Below are positions 1-8,214 of a stretch of DNA of 37,154 nt, piece by piece; the stretch's first letter is position 1, and every line of letters starts with the position of its first letter. The stretch spans positions 1-37,154 of the forward strand of contig JAGVTV010000026.1 of NCBI GenBank assembly GCA_019136675.1, in the 5' to 3' direction. The position numbers and the translations under genes are program-made. The notes beneath the pieces are model-generated. The model was not told the DNA's origin. It did not search any database and saw only the letters and a program-made list of their open reading frames with translations. Source of the stretch: Bacteroidota bacterium. Lineage in GTDB: Bacteria > Bacteroidota > Bacteroidia > Chitinophagales > Saprospiraceae.

Positions 1-1064
1 ATACGGTAGCTGAAACTGTCAGAGGTAAAAAATGGCTTTTCCCTGACAAGGGCCTGCTCCAGGTCCGTTAGATTCCCGATGTGTGATCCCCGTAATATAC
101 CATTGGTGGTATGAAAATAGTTGTAATACAGGGTCATTTTGTGTTTCAGTGTTTCGCCGGACGAAATCAGGACAGATGTACTGTATTCACGGGTTCCTGT
201 ATTGGTCAGATAGTATTCCGGGGTGTGTCGGTCTCCGCCGTAATTGATTCCTCCGTAAATTCTTGTATTAAACCGGCCGATTGATTTCCGTAAGGTAAGA
301 TTGGCTCCGGCCATTCTGCCGTTAGACTGACCATTTACCTTAAAAGTGCCATGCAGGTGCGGGTCTCTTTCGAGTAACTCCGGCTCTACGGTGATTATAC
401 CTCCAATGGCCTGTAATCCGTATTTTATGGCAGAGGGTCCCCGGACTACCGTAACTTTGTCGTTGGCACCCGGATCTATTTCAGGAGCATGGTCAAGCCC
501 CCATTGCTGACCTTCCTGAGGTATACCATTATTAAGGATAGTTATTCTGTTGCCGTAAAGGCCATGTATCACAGGTTTGCTGAGACCAGGACCGGACCTG
601 AGGGTGCTGACCCCCGGCACAGTCCTTACAATATCACTGATGGATTTGCCGGCCATCTCTGCCAGTTGGTCCGATGTGATGGTGTTTTTTGCGAGGGCAG
701 TCCGTGTGCCTGCTTCCTTTGCGGTTATTTTGACCTCATCCAGCAAATTATGTGAATGATCCAGAATAAAGTCAATCAGAGTGTCCTGATTAATGCCAAT
801 GAAAAAATCCCTGGTTTCACATCCGAGATGTGACAAAGAAAAGTGGTACTTACCCGGGCATATATTGGTCAGGATAAATTTTCCCAGGGAGTCAGTTTCT
901 GCGTACTGGCGGGTCTCCCGTATAAACACTGTGGCATACTCCAGTGGCTCATTGTCATTGCGATCCGAGACAATACCTGACAGCCTGAGCGTGCAATCCT
1001 GAGCCTTCAGGCCTACTAATGCAGTGGTAAATAAAAATAATAAAAAAACAATTCTGACTCTCAT
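1..1064 (-). CDS. TonB-dependent receptor, N-terminal part (runs off left edge)
   Basis: Outer-membrane active-transport receptor; about 354 codons are visible and the C-terminal barrel lies beyond base 1. The start ATG is at 1062-1064. Translated order: signal peptide ending near LVGLKAQ, a carboxypeptidase-regulatory-like beta-sandwich (SGIVSDRNDNEPLEYATV), then a plug domain with the motifs DIVRTVPGVS, VIHGLYGNRITILNNG and DHAPEIDP, then the first barrel strands. The GLYGNR...DHAPEIDP pattern belongs to a receptor subgroup that includes metal receptors of the ZnuD kind; this is family knowledge recalled from memory, so a metal substrate is inference. It is transcribed away from the TolC/HlyD genes, and its promoter contains a perfect 15-bp palindrome. 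Because the frame is open to the window edge, the C-terminus cannot be judged. Confidence 0.93.
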   Translation of the reverse strand, partial: MRVRIVFLLFLFTTALVGLKAQDCTLRLSGIVSDRNDNEPLEYATVFIRETRQYAETDSLGKFILTNICPGKYHFSLSHLGCETRDFFIGINQDTLIDFILDHSHNLLDEVKITAKEAGTRTALAKNTITSDQLAEMAGKSISDIVRTVPGVSTLRSGPGLSKPVIHGLYGNRITILNNGIPQEGQQWGLDHAPEIDPGANDKVTVVRGPSAIKYGLQAIGGIITVEPELLERDPHLHGTFKVNGQSNGRMAGANLTLRKSIGRFNTRIYGGINYGGDRHTPEYYLTNTGTREYSTSVLISSGETLKHKMTLYYNYFHTTNGILRGSHIGNLTDLEQALVREKPFFTSDSFSYR

Positions 1065-1078
1065 GCAAATTCTTGCTG

Positions 1079-1109
1079 CAAAATTACACAAATGCAACAA
1101 TGTTGCAAA
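1079..1109 (-). promoter_or_regulatory. Bacteroidota-type promoter of the first TonB receptor
   Basis: On the minus strand, TTTG (1106-1109), a 19-base spacer and TAATTTTG (1079-1086) match the TTTG/TAnnTTTG consensus exactly. The -7 box lies 14 bases before the ATG, so the leader should be very short. Confidence 0.75.
1093..1107. promoter_or_regulatory. Candidate operator: 7-1-7 perfect inverted repeat
   Basis: TGCAACA, one base, TGTTGCA. It lies in the -33/-7 spacer of the receptor promoter and touches the -33 box, where a bound repressor would block RNA polymerase. The 7-1-7 architecture is typical of Fur-family (Fur/Zur/Mur) sites. The identity of the regulator is inferred only from shape and gene context. 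Confidence 0.55.
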
Positions 1110-1220
1110 TAATTTATTCAAAAAGCCTCAACTATGTCCGGGTCCTGCCTGACAGATGACTGTTTGTCTATGAATGGCCGCTTTTGATAGAAAAAGGCAA
1201 TTTATTATGGCAATTCTGTA

Positions 1221-1228
1221 TACATTTG
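1221..1228 (+). promoter_or_regulatory. -7 box of the TolC/HlyD operon
   Basis: TACATTTG matches TAnnTTTG and lies 29 bases before the tolC-like ATG. No good -33 TTTG at the right distance is visible; instead the region carries GGCAATT twice (1196-1202 and 1209-1215). Confidence 0.55.
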
Positions 1229-1242
1229 TCGATTGTAATCGA
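1229..1242. promoter_or_regulatory. Candidate operator over the efflux-operon transcription start
   Basis: A perfect inverted repeat, TCGATT-GT-AATCGA, directly abuts the -7 box and would cover the expected transcription start. TetR- or MarR-type repressors of efflux genes often bind such positions. No regulator gene is adjacent, so the link is inference. Confidence 0.4.
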
Positions 1243-1257
1243 ATTCGTACCTAGGCA

Positions 1258-2685
1258 ATGGCAAAAAGATATTTCTTACTCTTGATAATTGGTGTAGTTT
1301 CAGGCATGACTATACATGCTCAGGAAGTATGGTCTCTGGAAAAGTGCATCAATACAGCTCTTGCAAACAGTCTTCTGGTAGAGAGGAATCAGATAAGCCT
1401 CAAAAGTGCGGAAATTGACCTTACTCAGGCGAGGCACAGCAGATACCCCTCATTGTCAGCCGGATCAAATGTGGGTTGGAATTTCGGCCGTACCATCGAT
1501 CCCACCAGAAATGAATTTATCACTGAAACTTTCTTTAACAACGGGTTTAACATCAACTCATCTGTAGCACTGTACAATGGCGGCAGAATAAACAAAACTA
1601 TATCTCAATCCCTCACAAACAATAAAGCGGCCTTATGGGACCTTGAGCAGGTAAAAAGGGATATTGCCCTGAATGTTGCCACACTATACCTTAATATTTT
1701 ATTTGCGAAGGAAAATCTGGCTATAGCCGAAAACCAATTGTCATTGACAAACAATCAGGCTGATCAGCTAAAAAAACTTATTGCCGTGGGTAACAGGCCG
1801 GACAATGAAATGCTCGACATTGATGCACAGGCAGCCACCAATGAACAAAACATAGTGGAGGCACGAAATTCTCTTAGTATAAACATTCTGAACCTTAAGC
1901 AGCTTATCCGGCTAGATCCTGGGTATAATTTAGATATTGTATCTCCAGATCAAGTGACTGTTGATACTGATCCGGATATGGTTACCTTTGACGAAGTGTA
2001 CGAAAAGGCACTCGGTTCTCAGGCCTCAGTCACTGCAGGTGAATTCAGATTAAAAAGTGCTGAAATTGGTGAAAAAATAGCAAAGTCTGACATGTATCCC
2101 AGTATAGGTGCAGGAGGGAGCATTCGGTCCAACTACTCCAACAAAGGCTTTCAGGTGACCGGCTACAATCAACAGATCTTCGAACAAAAAGTTATTATCA
2201 ACAATCAGGAAGTAACTGTAGGTTTTCCTCAGGAGGTGCCAATCATCGAAAAGTCACCCTACTTCAGCCAGTTTGGTGACAACTTGTCTTACGCCGTGGG
2301 TCTGTCACTCAATATGCCCATTTACAGCAATTATTCCATACGGGCCGGTATACAGAGGGCGAAGCTCAACCGCGAACTGGCAAGCAACAATCTGACTCAG
2401 ATCCGGGAAAACCTCAAGATCACTGTGGGTCAGGCCCTGTTTGATGCCCGTGCTGCCAAGTCCAGATACCAGGCTACTGAAAAATCAAGGCTTGCCCAGT
2501 TAAGGCTTTATGAAAATGCAATCAAAAGATTTGAGATCGGTGCCGTCAATTCGTTTGAGTTGACCAGAATCAAAACGCAGCTGGAAACCTCCGAGCTAAA
2601 CTCACTGGTGGCCAGGTATAATTATTTATTCAGATCAAAGGTCCTTGATTTCTACCTGGGTAAACCCATAAGACTGTCAAATTGA
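1258..2685 (+). CDS. TolC-family outer-membrane efflux protein
   Basis: 475 residues, the usual size for TolC/OEP proteins. Outer-membrane channel that docks onto a periplasmic adaptor to export small molecules or peptides. A signal peptide (hydrophobic residues about 5-18) ends at IHAQ; the mature protein begins EVWSLEKCINTALANS, the typical first helix of the OEP fold. Two homologous halves follow, each with long amphipathic helices rich in Q, N, A and L (about 40-230 and 255-465). An insertion around residues 300-345 (NQQIFEQKVIINNQEV) sits in the barrel-forming part of the second half. The gene begins 29 bases after a TAnnTTTG box and ends 23 bases before the adaptor gene, so the two are almost certainly co-transcribed. 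Substrate unknown. Confidence 0.92.
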   Translation: MAKRYFLLLIIGVVSGMTIHAQEVWSLEKCINTALANSLLVERNQISLKSAEIDLTQARHSRYPSLSAGSNVGWNFGRTIDPTRNEFITETFFNNGFNINSSVALYNGGRINKTISQSLTNNKAALWDLEQVKRDIALNVATLYLNILFAKENLAIAENQLSLTNNQADQLKKLIAVGNRPDNEMLDIDAQAATNEQNIVEARNSLSINILNLKQLIRLDPGYNLDIVSPDQVTVDTDPDMVTFDEVYEKALGSQASVTAGEFRLKSAEIGEKIAKSDMYPSIGAGGSIRSNYSNKGFQVTGYNQQIFEQKVIINNQEVTVGFPQEVPIIEKSPYFSQFGDNLSYAVGLSLNMPIYSNYSIRAGIQRAKLNRELASNNLTQIRENLKITVGQALFDARAAKSRYQATEKSRLAQLRLYENAIKRFEIGAVNSFELTRIKTQLETSELNSLVARYNYLFRSKVLDFYLGKPIRLSN

Positions 2686-2708
2686 TAAAATTTTAAACGG
2701 AAGGATAT

Positions 2709-4127
2709 ATGAGCATTCCTAAAAAAAGAAACTGGTTACTGATCTCACTCATTGGGCTTATTGTCGTATTGGGCGGTCTGGCAATATACAAGGGGAGTAC
2801 CAAACCCAAAGGAAAGTTGGTGACTGTTGCCCAAGCAGAAAAAAGAACCATAAAAGAGACGGTTTCGGCCAGCGGTAAAATATTTCCGGAGACCGAAGTA
2901 AAGATCTCTTCTGATGTTTCAGGAGAAATCGTAGAGTTGTACGTGCAGGAAGGAGATTCTGTGGTGACAGGGCAGGTTCTTGCCAGGATAGATCCGGACA
3001 CATACGTCTCAGCAGTAGAAAGAGGAGAGGCCAGCCTCAATAGCTCGAGGGCACAGCTTGCCACCAGCAGGTCACAGGTAGAATCTAACAAGGCCCAAAA
3101 AGAGCAGATACAGGCACAGCTTGAAAATGCAAAAACTATCCACCAAAGGAATGTAAGCCTGAAAAAGGATGGTGTGATCTCCCAGGCGGAGCTGGATCAG
3201 TCGCTGGCTTCATTAAGGCAGCTGGAAGCAAACCTGAGGGCTGCCGAAGCAGGCATACGATCGGCCCAGAATAATGTCGAAGCATCAGAATACAGCATCA
3301 AGGGTGCCATGGCCAGTCTGAAGGAACTAAAGACAAGCCTGAACAGAACAACCATAAAAGCCCCATCTAATGGCATTGTTTCCAGGTTGTCTGTAGAAAA
3401 GGGAGAGAGGGTAGTGGGTACTATCCAGATGACAGGTACCGAGATGATGAGGATATCTAACCTCAATGCCATGGAGGTGCAGGTTGATGTCTCTGAAAAT
3501 GATGTCCTGAAGGTGACCGTTGGAGATGATGTGGATATAGAGGTCGATGCATACATTGGTAAGAAGTTTAAAGGCAGGGTAACCCAGATAGCCAACTCAG
3601 CTTCCAATGTTGCTTCATCTGCCGCAGCATCCCTTAATACTGACCAGGTGACAAATTTTGTGGTTAAGATAAGGGTGGATGAAAAATCCTATCAGGATGT
3701 AAAAAGTGACAATGTCAAGTATCCTTTGCGGCCTGGAATGTCAGCGTCAGTGGATATTTATACCGATGAAGCAAAAGATGTGGTGGCTGTACCGATACAG
3801 TGTGTGACCGTCAGAGAAAAGGGAGGAGCTAAAAACAAAAAGTCTGAAGAAGCAAAGCCATCTGACAAAAATAAAGATACCGGGCTCCAGATGGAAGAAG
3901 AGGTCAAAGAGCAGGAATTTGACGAGGTGGTTTTTCTGATGGATGCCGATACGGCAAGGATGATAAAGGTTGAGACCGGCATTCAGGATAATGAGTTCAT
4001 TGCTGTAAAATCAGGTATAAAAATAGGGGATAAGCTTATATCCGGACCATATGCTGAGGTAAGCAAAAACCTGATTCAAGGCGATAAAGTGAGGATAAAA
4101 AAAGAGGGAGATAAGAAAGAAGAGTGA
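2709..4127 (+). CDS. HlyD/MacA-type periplasmic adaptor (membrane fusion protein)
   Basis: 472 residues. N-terminal membrane anchor (about 9-27, LLISLIGLIVVLGGLAIY), a lipoyl half-motif (VSGEIVELYVQEGDSV, about 75-95), a long alpha-helical hairpin (about 100-210, rich in A, Q, S and E), the second lipoyl half (IKAPSNGIVSRLSVEKGE, about 217-235), then beta-barrel and membrane-proximal domains. This layout fits MacA-like adaptors of ABC efflux systems. A Lys/Glu-rich low-complexity insert (about 365-400) interrupts the C-terminal domain. A GGAAGGA stretch 5-11 bases before the ATG resembles a Shine-Dalgarno site, unusual in this phylum. The expected MacB ATPase/permease is not next door: the stop codon overlaps the start of an unrelated GT-A gene. 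Confidence 0.92.
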   Translation: MSIPKKRNWLLISLIGLIVVLGGLAIYKGSTKPKGKLVTVAQAEKRTIKETVSASGKIFPETEVKISSDVSGEIVELYVQEGDSVVTGQVLARIDPDTYVSAVERGEASLNSSRAQLATSRSQVESNKAQKEQIQAQLENAKTIHQRNVSLKKDGVISQAELDQSLASLRQLEANLRAAEAGIRSAQNNVEASEYSIKGAMASLKELKTSLNRTTIKAPSNGIVSRLSVEKGERVVGTIQMTGTEMMRISNLNAMEVQVDVSENDVLKVTVGDDVDIEVDAYIGKKFKGRVTQIANSASNVASSAAASLNTDQVTNFVVKIRVDEKSYQDVKSDNVKYPLRPGMSASVDIYTDEAKDVVAVPIQCVTVREKGGAKNKKSEEAKPSDKNKDTGLQMEEEVKEQEFDEVVFLMDADTARMIKVETGIQDNEFIAVKSGIKIGDKLISGPYAEVSKNLIQGDKVRIKKEGDKKEE

Positions 4128-4741
4128 CCTTGGACAAAAGCCTGATCGTTTTTCTTAAAAATCCGGTGGAGGGCAAAGTCAAAACCAGGATAGCAAATAC
4201 TGCCGGGAATATTAAGGCATTGGAGATCTACAGGGAGTTGCTTGGTATTTTGAATGACAACCTCGCCAGGGTGAATTGCGAAGTGTATCTTTATTTTACC
4301 GAAACACCTATGGATATAAGTTACTGGGCAAATGCCAATTACATATATAGAGTACAAAAAGGAAATGACCTTGGAGCAAGAATGTCAGCAGCTTTTGAAG
4401 AAGTTTTCAGGGACGGCGGCAGCCAAAAGCCGTTGAAGGTTTTGATTGTGGGCAGTGACTGTCCGCTGCTTTCGGCAGAAATAATAGATGAGGCATTTTT
4501 AAAACTGGACAAATCGGACATCGTACTGGGACCTGCCGAGGACGGTGGTTATTATTTGCTTGGTATGAAAAAAATGAATACGGAACTATTTGAAGGCGTT
4601 AGCTGGAGCACGGAAAAGGTTCTGAACGAGACACTTGACAAGGCAGCCGGACTCGGACTTTCGGTGGCGTTTACCCCTTCTCTCTTTGATATTGATACAG
4701 AGGAAGACTGGACCAGATGGCTCAAACTCGTTAAAAGATGA
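4124..4741 (+). CDS. DUF2064 / TIGR04282-type GT-A nucleotidyltransferase-like protein
   Basis: 205 residues, full length for this family. The proposed start is GTG at 4124, overlapping the adaptor's TGA (GTGA), which suggests translational coupling; a TTG at 4130 is an alternative. Motifs of the family: the N-terminal VFLKNPVEGKVKTRIA (substrate-phosphate loop), GNDLGARM, VGSDCPLL (the GT-A metal-binding position) and the C-terminal block GPAEDGGYYLLG. Members have a glycosyltransferase-A fold and have been associated with arsenosugar-type or other unusual sugar pathways, but biochemical roles are mostly unproven. No arsenic or sugar genes are nearby, so I assign no substrate. Its location as the third gene of an efflux operon is odd and may just be opportunistic clustering. 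Confidence 0.85.
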   Translation: MTLDKSLIVFLKNPVEGKVKTRIANTAGNIKALEIYRELLGILNDNLARVNCEVYLYFTETPMDISYWANANYIYRVQKGNDLGARMSAAFEEVFRDGGSQKPLKVLIVGSDCPLLSAEIIDEAFLKLDKSDIVLGPAEDGGYYLLGMKKMNTELFEGVSWSTEKVLNETLDKAAGLGLSVAFTPSLFDIDTEEDWTRWLKLVKR

Positions 4742-4798
4742 TCGGAAGGTCGGAATTGTGTTGACTGTGGCTGATCTGTTTTTCATTGCTTTTTATTG

Positions 4799-4806
4799 TA
4801 CCTTTG
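4799..4806 (+). promoter_or_regulatory. -7 box upstream of thiolase
   Basis: TACCTTTG fits TAnnTTTG and lies 31 bases before the thiolase ATG. The -33 region is only T-rich. The reading frame can be extended back to an ATG at 4796, but that codon lies within or upstream of this box, which supports the start at 4838. Confidence 0.5.
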
Positions 4807-4837
4807 TGATGTTTTACTAACCAAATTTCAAATTGTT

Positions 4838-6016
4838 ATGCAAAAGGTATATATCTTATCTGCTGCCCGGACACCTATGGGCAGTTTTGGGGGCAGTCTG
4901 GCAGGGACACCGGTTACGCAGCTTGGTTCGGCAGCAGTAAAGGCAGCATTGGCCAAGTCCGGTGTGGATCCGCAGGATGTCAATGAAATATTTATGGGTC
5001 AGGTGGTTCAGGCCAATGCCGGTCAGGCTCCTGCCAGACAGGTTGCACTGGCGTCCGGACTTAATGTCAGCACGCCGGCTACAACGGTAAACAAAGTATG
5101 TGCATCCGGAATGAAATCAGTTATGTTCGGGGCACAATCTATCCAATTGAGTCAGAATGAAGTCGTCGTCGCCGGTGGTATGGAAAATATGTCTCAGATC
5201 CCGTTTTATCTTGCCAAAGCCAGGTATGGATACGGTTATGGTAACGGCGAACTGACGGACGGTCTCGTGCGGGATGGGTTGGCCAATGTATACGATGGCC
5301 AGGCCATGGGTTGTTTTGCAGATGCAACTGCTGTAAAATTTGGGATCACCCGGGAGGAACAGGATGCTTACGCCATTCAGTCATACAAAAGATCAGCTGC
5401 AGCCTGGGAAGCAGGAAGATTTGCCGATGAAGTGGCAGGAGTCGAGCTCAAGGATAAAAAAGGCAATGTCACAGTATTTGCGGCGGATGAGGAGTATAAA
5501 AATGTGATCTTTGACAAAATACCCGGGTTGAGACCAGTATTTACAAAGGAAGGAACAGTAACTGCTGCCAATGCCTCCACGATCAATGACGGAGCTGCCG
5601 CTCTGGTGCTGGCGGGAGAGGAGTATGTACAAAGGCATGGCCTGAAACCACTGGCCAGGATAATTGCCTATGCAGATGGGGCCCAGGAACCTGAGTGGTT
5701 TACAACGGCACCGGCTATTGCAGCCGAAAAAGCCCTTAAACGGGCCGGATTAACCATAGATGATATCGATTATTTTGAGGTCAATGAAGCCTTTGCCGTG
5801 GTTGCCCTGGCTTTTATAAAACATTTTGGCCTGAGCCAGGACAAAGTTAATGTCAACGGTGGGGCTGTTTCTCTTGGTCATCCTCTGGGCTGCTCGGGGG
5901 CAAGAATACTGACGACTCTCACCCATGTGCTCAGGCAGAACAAAGGACGATACGGAATGGCCGCCATCTGCAATGGTGGAGGAGGGGCAAGTGCCATGAT
6001 CATAGAAAATCTCTAA
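4838..6016 (+). CDS. Acetyl-CoA acetyltransferase (thiolase II type)
   Basis: 392 residues from ATG 4838, the standard length. Catalyses reversible condensation of two acetyl-CoA to acetoacetyl-CoA, or thiolysis of 3-ketoacyl-CoA. The nucleophile is Cys88 in NKVCASGMK; the C-terminal motifs are NEAFAVV, GHPLGCSGAR (His348) and CNGGGGASA (Cys378). Start choice: an earlier in-frame ATG at 4796 would add 14 residues not seen in thiolases (the family begins at VYILSAARTPMGSF) and would fall at the promoter. It has its own promoter, so is not clearly part of the efflux operon. The 3' end overlaps the convergent aldolase gene by 4 bases. No other beta-oxidation gene is adjacent, so degradative versus biosynthetic use is open. 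Confidence 0.95.
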   Translation: MQKVYILSAARTPMGSFGGSLAGTPVTQLGSAAVKAALAKSGVDPQDVNEIFMGQVVQANAGQAPARQVALASGLNVSTPATTVNKVCASGMKSVMFGAQSIQLSQNEVVVAGGMENMSQIPFYLAKARYGYGYGNGELTDGLVRDGLANVYDGQAMGCFADATAVKFGITREEQDAYAIQSYKRSAAAWEAGRFADEVAGVELKDKKGNVTVFAADEEYKNVIFDKIPGLRPVFTKEGTVTAANASTINDGAAALVLAGEEYVQRHGLKPLARIIAYADGAQEPEWFTTAPAIAAEKALKRAGLTIDDIDYFEVNEAFAVVALAFIKHFGLSQDKVNVNGGAVSLGHPLGCSGARILTTLTHVLRQNKGRYGMAAICNGGGGASAMIIENL

Positions 6017-7032
6017 GGAGACAGCCTGTTAAGGGTGTCGCAAACCTGTGAGACCATGTCGCCGCTGACATCCAGATGGGTGACGAATCGGATTGTGTTG
6101 CCACCAAACGGAATGGCCAGGATGCCATTGTCCTTTAGGGTAGATATAAAATGATGGTCGCGGATGTCATCCTGCAAACCAAAGATGATAACATTGGTGT
6201 CGACGGGCTTGATGTACTTGACATAAGGTTTTGTTCTGAGTACATCAGCGATTTGTTTTGCGTGTTTATGGTCCTCTTTTAATCTGTCCCTGTGGTGGTC
6301 CAGTGCATATATGCATGCCGCTGCCAGGTATCCTGCTTGTCTCATGCCGCCGCCCAAGACCTTACGTAACCTTCTGGCCATTCGGATTGTCTCCCTGTCA
6401 CCAATAAGCAGTGAACCGACCGGTGCTCCCAGTCCTTTGGACATGCAGACAGAGACAGTGTCAAACATCCTGCCCCAGGAAACGGGATCCTCGCCGGTTT
6501 CGGTCAGAGCATTAAAAATGCGGGCACCATCAAGATGTAGTCTTAACCCTTGCCTTTTACATAGTTCGGCTATGGGTCTTACCTCTTCGATGGTATAATA
6601 GCTGCCTCCACCCTTGTTGCTCGTGTTTTCAATGACCACAAGCCTGGAGATAGGTTGCCAGTCGTGGCCAGGTTTAAGGGCACTATCGACCTGGTCAGCG
6701 GTAATCTTACCATTTACTCCGTGGATAAGGGATATGGCGACACCGCTGTTAAAAGCGTATCCTCCCGTCTCGGACTGGTAAATGTGGGAGTCCACATCAC
6801 AAATGACCTCATCCAGCGGATTGGTATTTACCTTGATGGCAATCTGGTTTGTCATGGTGCCGGATGGACAAAACAAAGCAGCCTCCCTGCCAAACATTTC
6901 GGCTACTTTATCCTGCAGCCTGTTGACTGTAGGGTCCTCTCCGAATACGTCATCACCCACTTCGGCTTGCATCATGTACGCAAGCATCCCCGGAGTCGGA
7001 CGGGTGACCGTATCGCTGACGAGATTTATCAT
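6013..7032 (-). CDS. ltaE: Low-specificity L-threonine aldolase
   Basis: 339 residues. PLP-dependent cleavage of L-threonine or L-allo-threonine to glycine and acetaldehyde; cytosolic. Signature features: N-terminal NLVSDTVTRPT, GDDVFGEDPT (27-36), CPSGTMTNQIA (55-65), His83 in DSHIY (stacks on the cofactor), LHLDGAR (Asp168 contacts the pyridine nitrogen) and the Schiff-base Lys199 in CMSKGLGAPVGS. Length and motif order are those of the beta-eliminating lyase family. It is convergent with the thiolase and the coding ends overlap by 4 bases. Upstream, 7033-7131 holds the terminator of the preceding minus-strand gene; I see no clear TAnnTTTG promoter for this gene, so it may rely on read-through. 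Confidence 0.95.
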   Translation of the reverse strand: MINLVSDTVTRPTPGMLAYMMQAEVGDDVFGEDPTVNRLQDKVAEMFGREAALFCPSGTMTNQIAIKVNTNPLDEVICDVDSHIYQSETGGYAFNSGVAISLIHGVNGKITADQVDSALKPGHDWQPISRLVVIENTSNKGGGSYYTIEEVRPIAELCKRQGLRLHLDGARIFNALTETGEDPVSWGRMFDTVSVCMSKGLGAPVGSLLIGDRETIRMARRLRKVLGGGMRQAGYLAAACIYALDHHRDRLKEDHKHAKQIADVLRTKPYVKYIKPVDTNVIIFGLQDDIRDHHFISTLKDNGILAIPFGGNTIRFVTHLDVSGDMVSQVCDTLNRLSP

Positions 7033-7060
7033 TTTATTAAAATCTGGCTTGATTAAATAA

Positions 7061-7092
7061 AAAATACAGGACAGATTACTGCCCTGTATTTT
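7061..7092 (-). terminator. Rho-independent terminator of the coiled-coil gene
   Basis: A 10-bp stem AAAATACAGG (7061-7070) / CCTGTATTTT (7083-7092) with a 12-base loop, about 40 bases after the stop at 7132. Both flanks are A/T-rich, so it could act in either direction. Confidence 0.7.
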
Positions 7093-7131
7093 ATTTTATT
7101 GTTCACAAAAGACCGATAGCCCGCAATCAGC

Positions 7132-8091
7132 TTATTTTAGCTTAAACTGGCCTTTACCTACCTGAAAACCGTTGTTGTACATTTCAATCTTGTAATCTCC
7201 CTTGACAAGTTTTTCGGGAAGTGTCCAGTCAATACAGGCATTAGTGTCCTCATTTTTATAGTTGACGTCGCCTGAGGTGGTATAACGTACCTGTGAATTA
7301 TCAAGTTTGTTGGTCAAAACCCCGGAACCGGCATCTTCTACTGCTACTGTTTCGCCCGTAGGGTTGATGATCCTGATATAAAACTTCTTGTTGCCTGGCT
7401 GGGTAACCATATTTGTCTCTGTCAGGAAGCAAACTCTGAGCATCTCTACATCCTTGGCTTTGCTTTTTTCTTTGAGTTTTCCGTCGTCCTTGACCTCAAA
7501 GCCCTTGACCTCCAGGTAATTTATTTTGATGGCATTGGCCATGTCTACCTTTGTACTCAGGGTTTCATTGGTTTTCATGAGTGACTCCTTCTCAGAGCTG
7601 AGCGAATTCCGGGCCTGAATGACTTCTTCCTTTGCCTTGATCTCTTCTTCCACCCTCATCGTCAGTTGCGTATTCGATTCTGACAGTAACTTATTCTCTT
7701 CCTTAAGTTGCTGTATGTCTGCCATGTATTTAGCCACGTTTGCATTTAGGGTTTTGATCTCAGACTTGGCTTTATCGAGTTCCTTTTTGCTCCAAATCAG
7801 GTTATTGATCTTATCCTTTTGGGCTTTTAATTCGCCTTTTTGGCTGTCGATCAGGGCATTAAGCTGTGAGTTTTCGCCTCTCATTTCTTCAAGGCTTTCG
7901 AGGGCTGCCTGGTAATCCTGGTCAAGTTCTGCCTGGATCTTTTGCATTTCCATCATTTCTGTTTGCTGTACCTGATTGGCACCGGACAGTTTGCTGTTTA
8001 CATACCATTGATACCCGTTAAGACCAAGCAAAGCTATTATGGCCGTGATGGCAATGGCTGTGAAATTCTGTTTTGACTGTGTCGAGTTCAT
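7132..8091 (-). CDS. Membrane-anchored coiled-coil protein of unknown function
   Basis: 319 residues; no family recognised. A single hydrophobic segment (about 11-27, TAIAITAIIALLGLNGYQWY) anchors it with a short N-terminal tail. Residues about 38-190 are a nearly continuous heptad-like coiled coil rich in K, E, Q and L. Residues about 195-319 form a compact beta-rich domain ending GDYKIEMYNNGFQVGKGQFKLK, with one Cys in the helix-to-domain part (RVCFL) and one in ACIDWTLPE. The layout (anchor, rod, terminal beta domain) suggests a periplasmic spacer carrying a small Ig-like domain that may bind other proteins; that is inference. It has its own terminator and appears monocistronic. The upstream region 8092-8214 is A/T-rich with only a weak box (TATATTTA on the minus strand at 8124-8131). 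Confidence 0.8.
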   Translation of the reverse strand: MNSTQSKQNFTAIAITAIIALLGLNGYQWYVNSKLSGANQVQQTEMMEMQKIQAELDQDYQAALESLEEMRGENSQLNALIDSQKGELKAQKDKINNLIWSKKELDKAKSEIKTLNANVAKYMADIQQLKEENKLLSESNTQLTMRVEEEIKAKEEVIQARNSLSSEKESLMKTNETLSTKVDMANAIKINYLEVKGFEVKDDGKLKEKSKAKDVEMLRVCFLTETNMVTQPGNKKFYIRIINPTGETVAVEDAGSGVLTNKLDNSQVRYTTSGDVNYKNEDTNACIDWTLPEKLVKGDYKIEMYNNGFQVGKGQFKLK

Positions 8092-8214
8092 TTTTAAAAA
8101 TAAAATTTATTGTTTTAACGTGGTAAATATAGATAATTATTATTTACTTTTAGGTGTTTAAGTGAAAAATGGTGAGATTCCATGAATTAACCTTCTCAGT
8201 ATAAACCCTTACTA

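Noticed and set aside
489..755. 88-codon plus-strand frame
   Set aside because: Antisense to the conserved TonB plug motifs, which are unmistakable on the minus strand.
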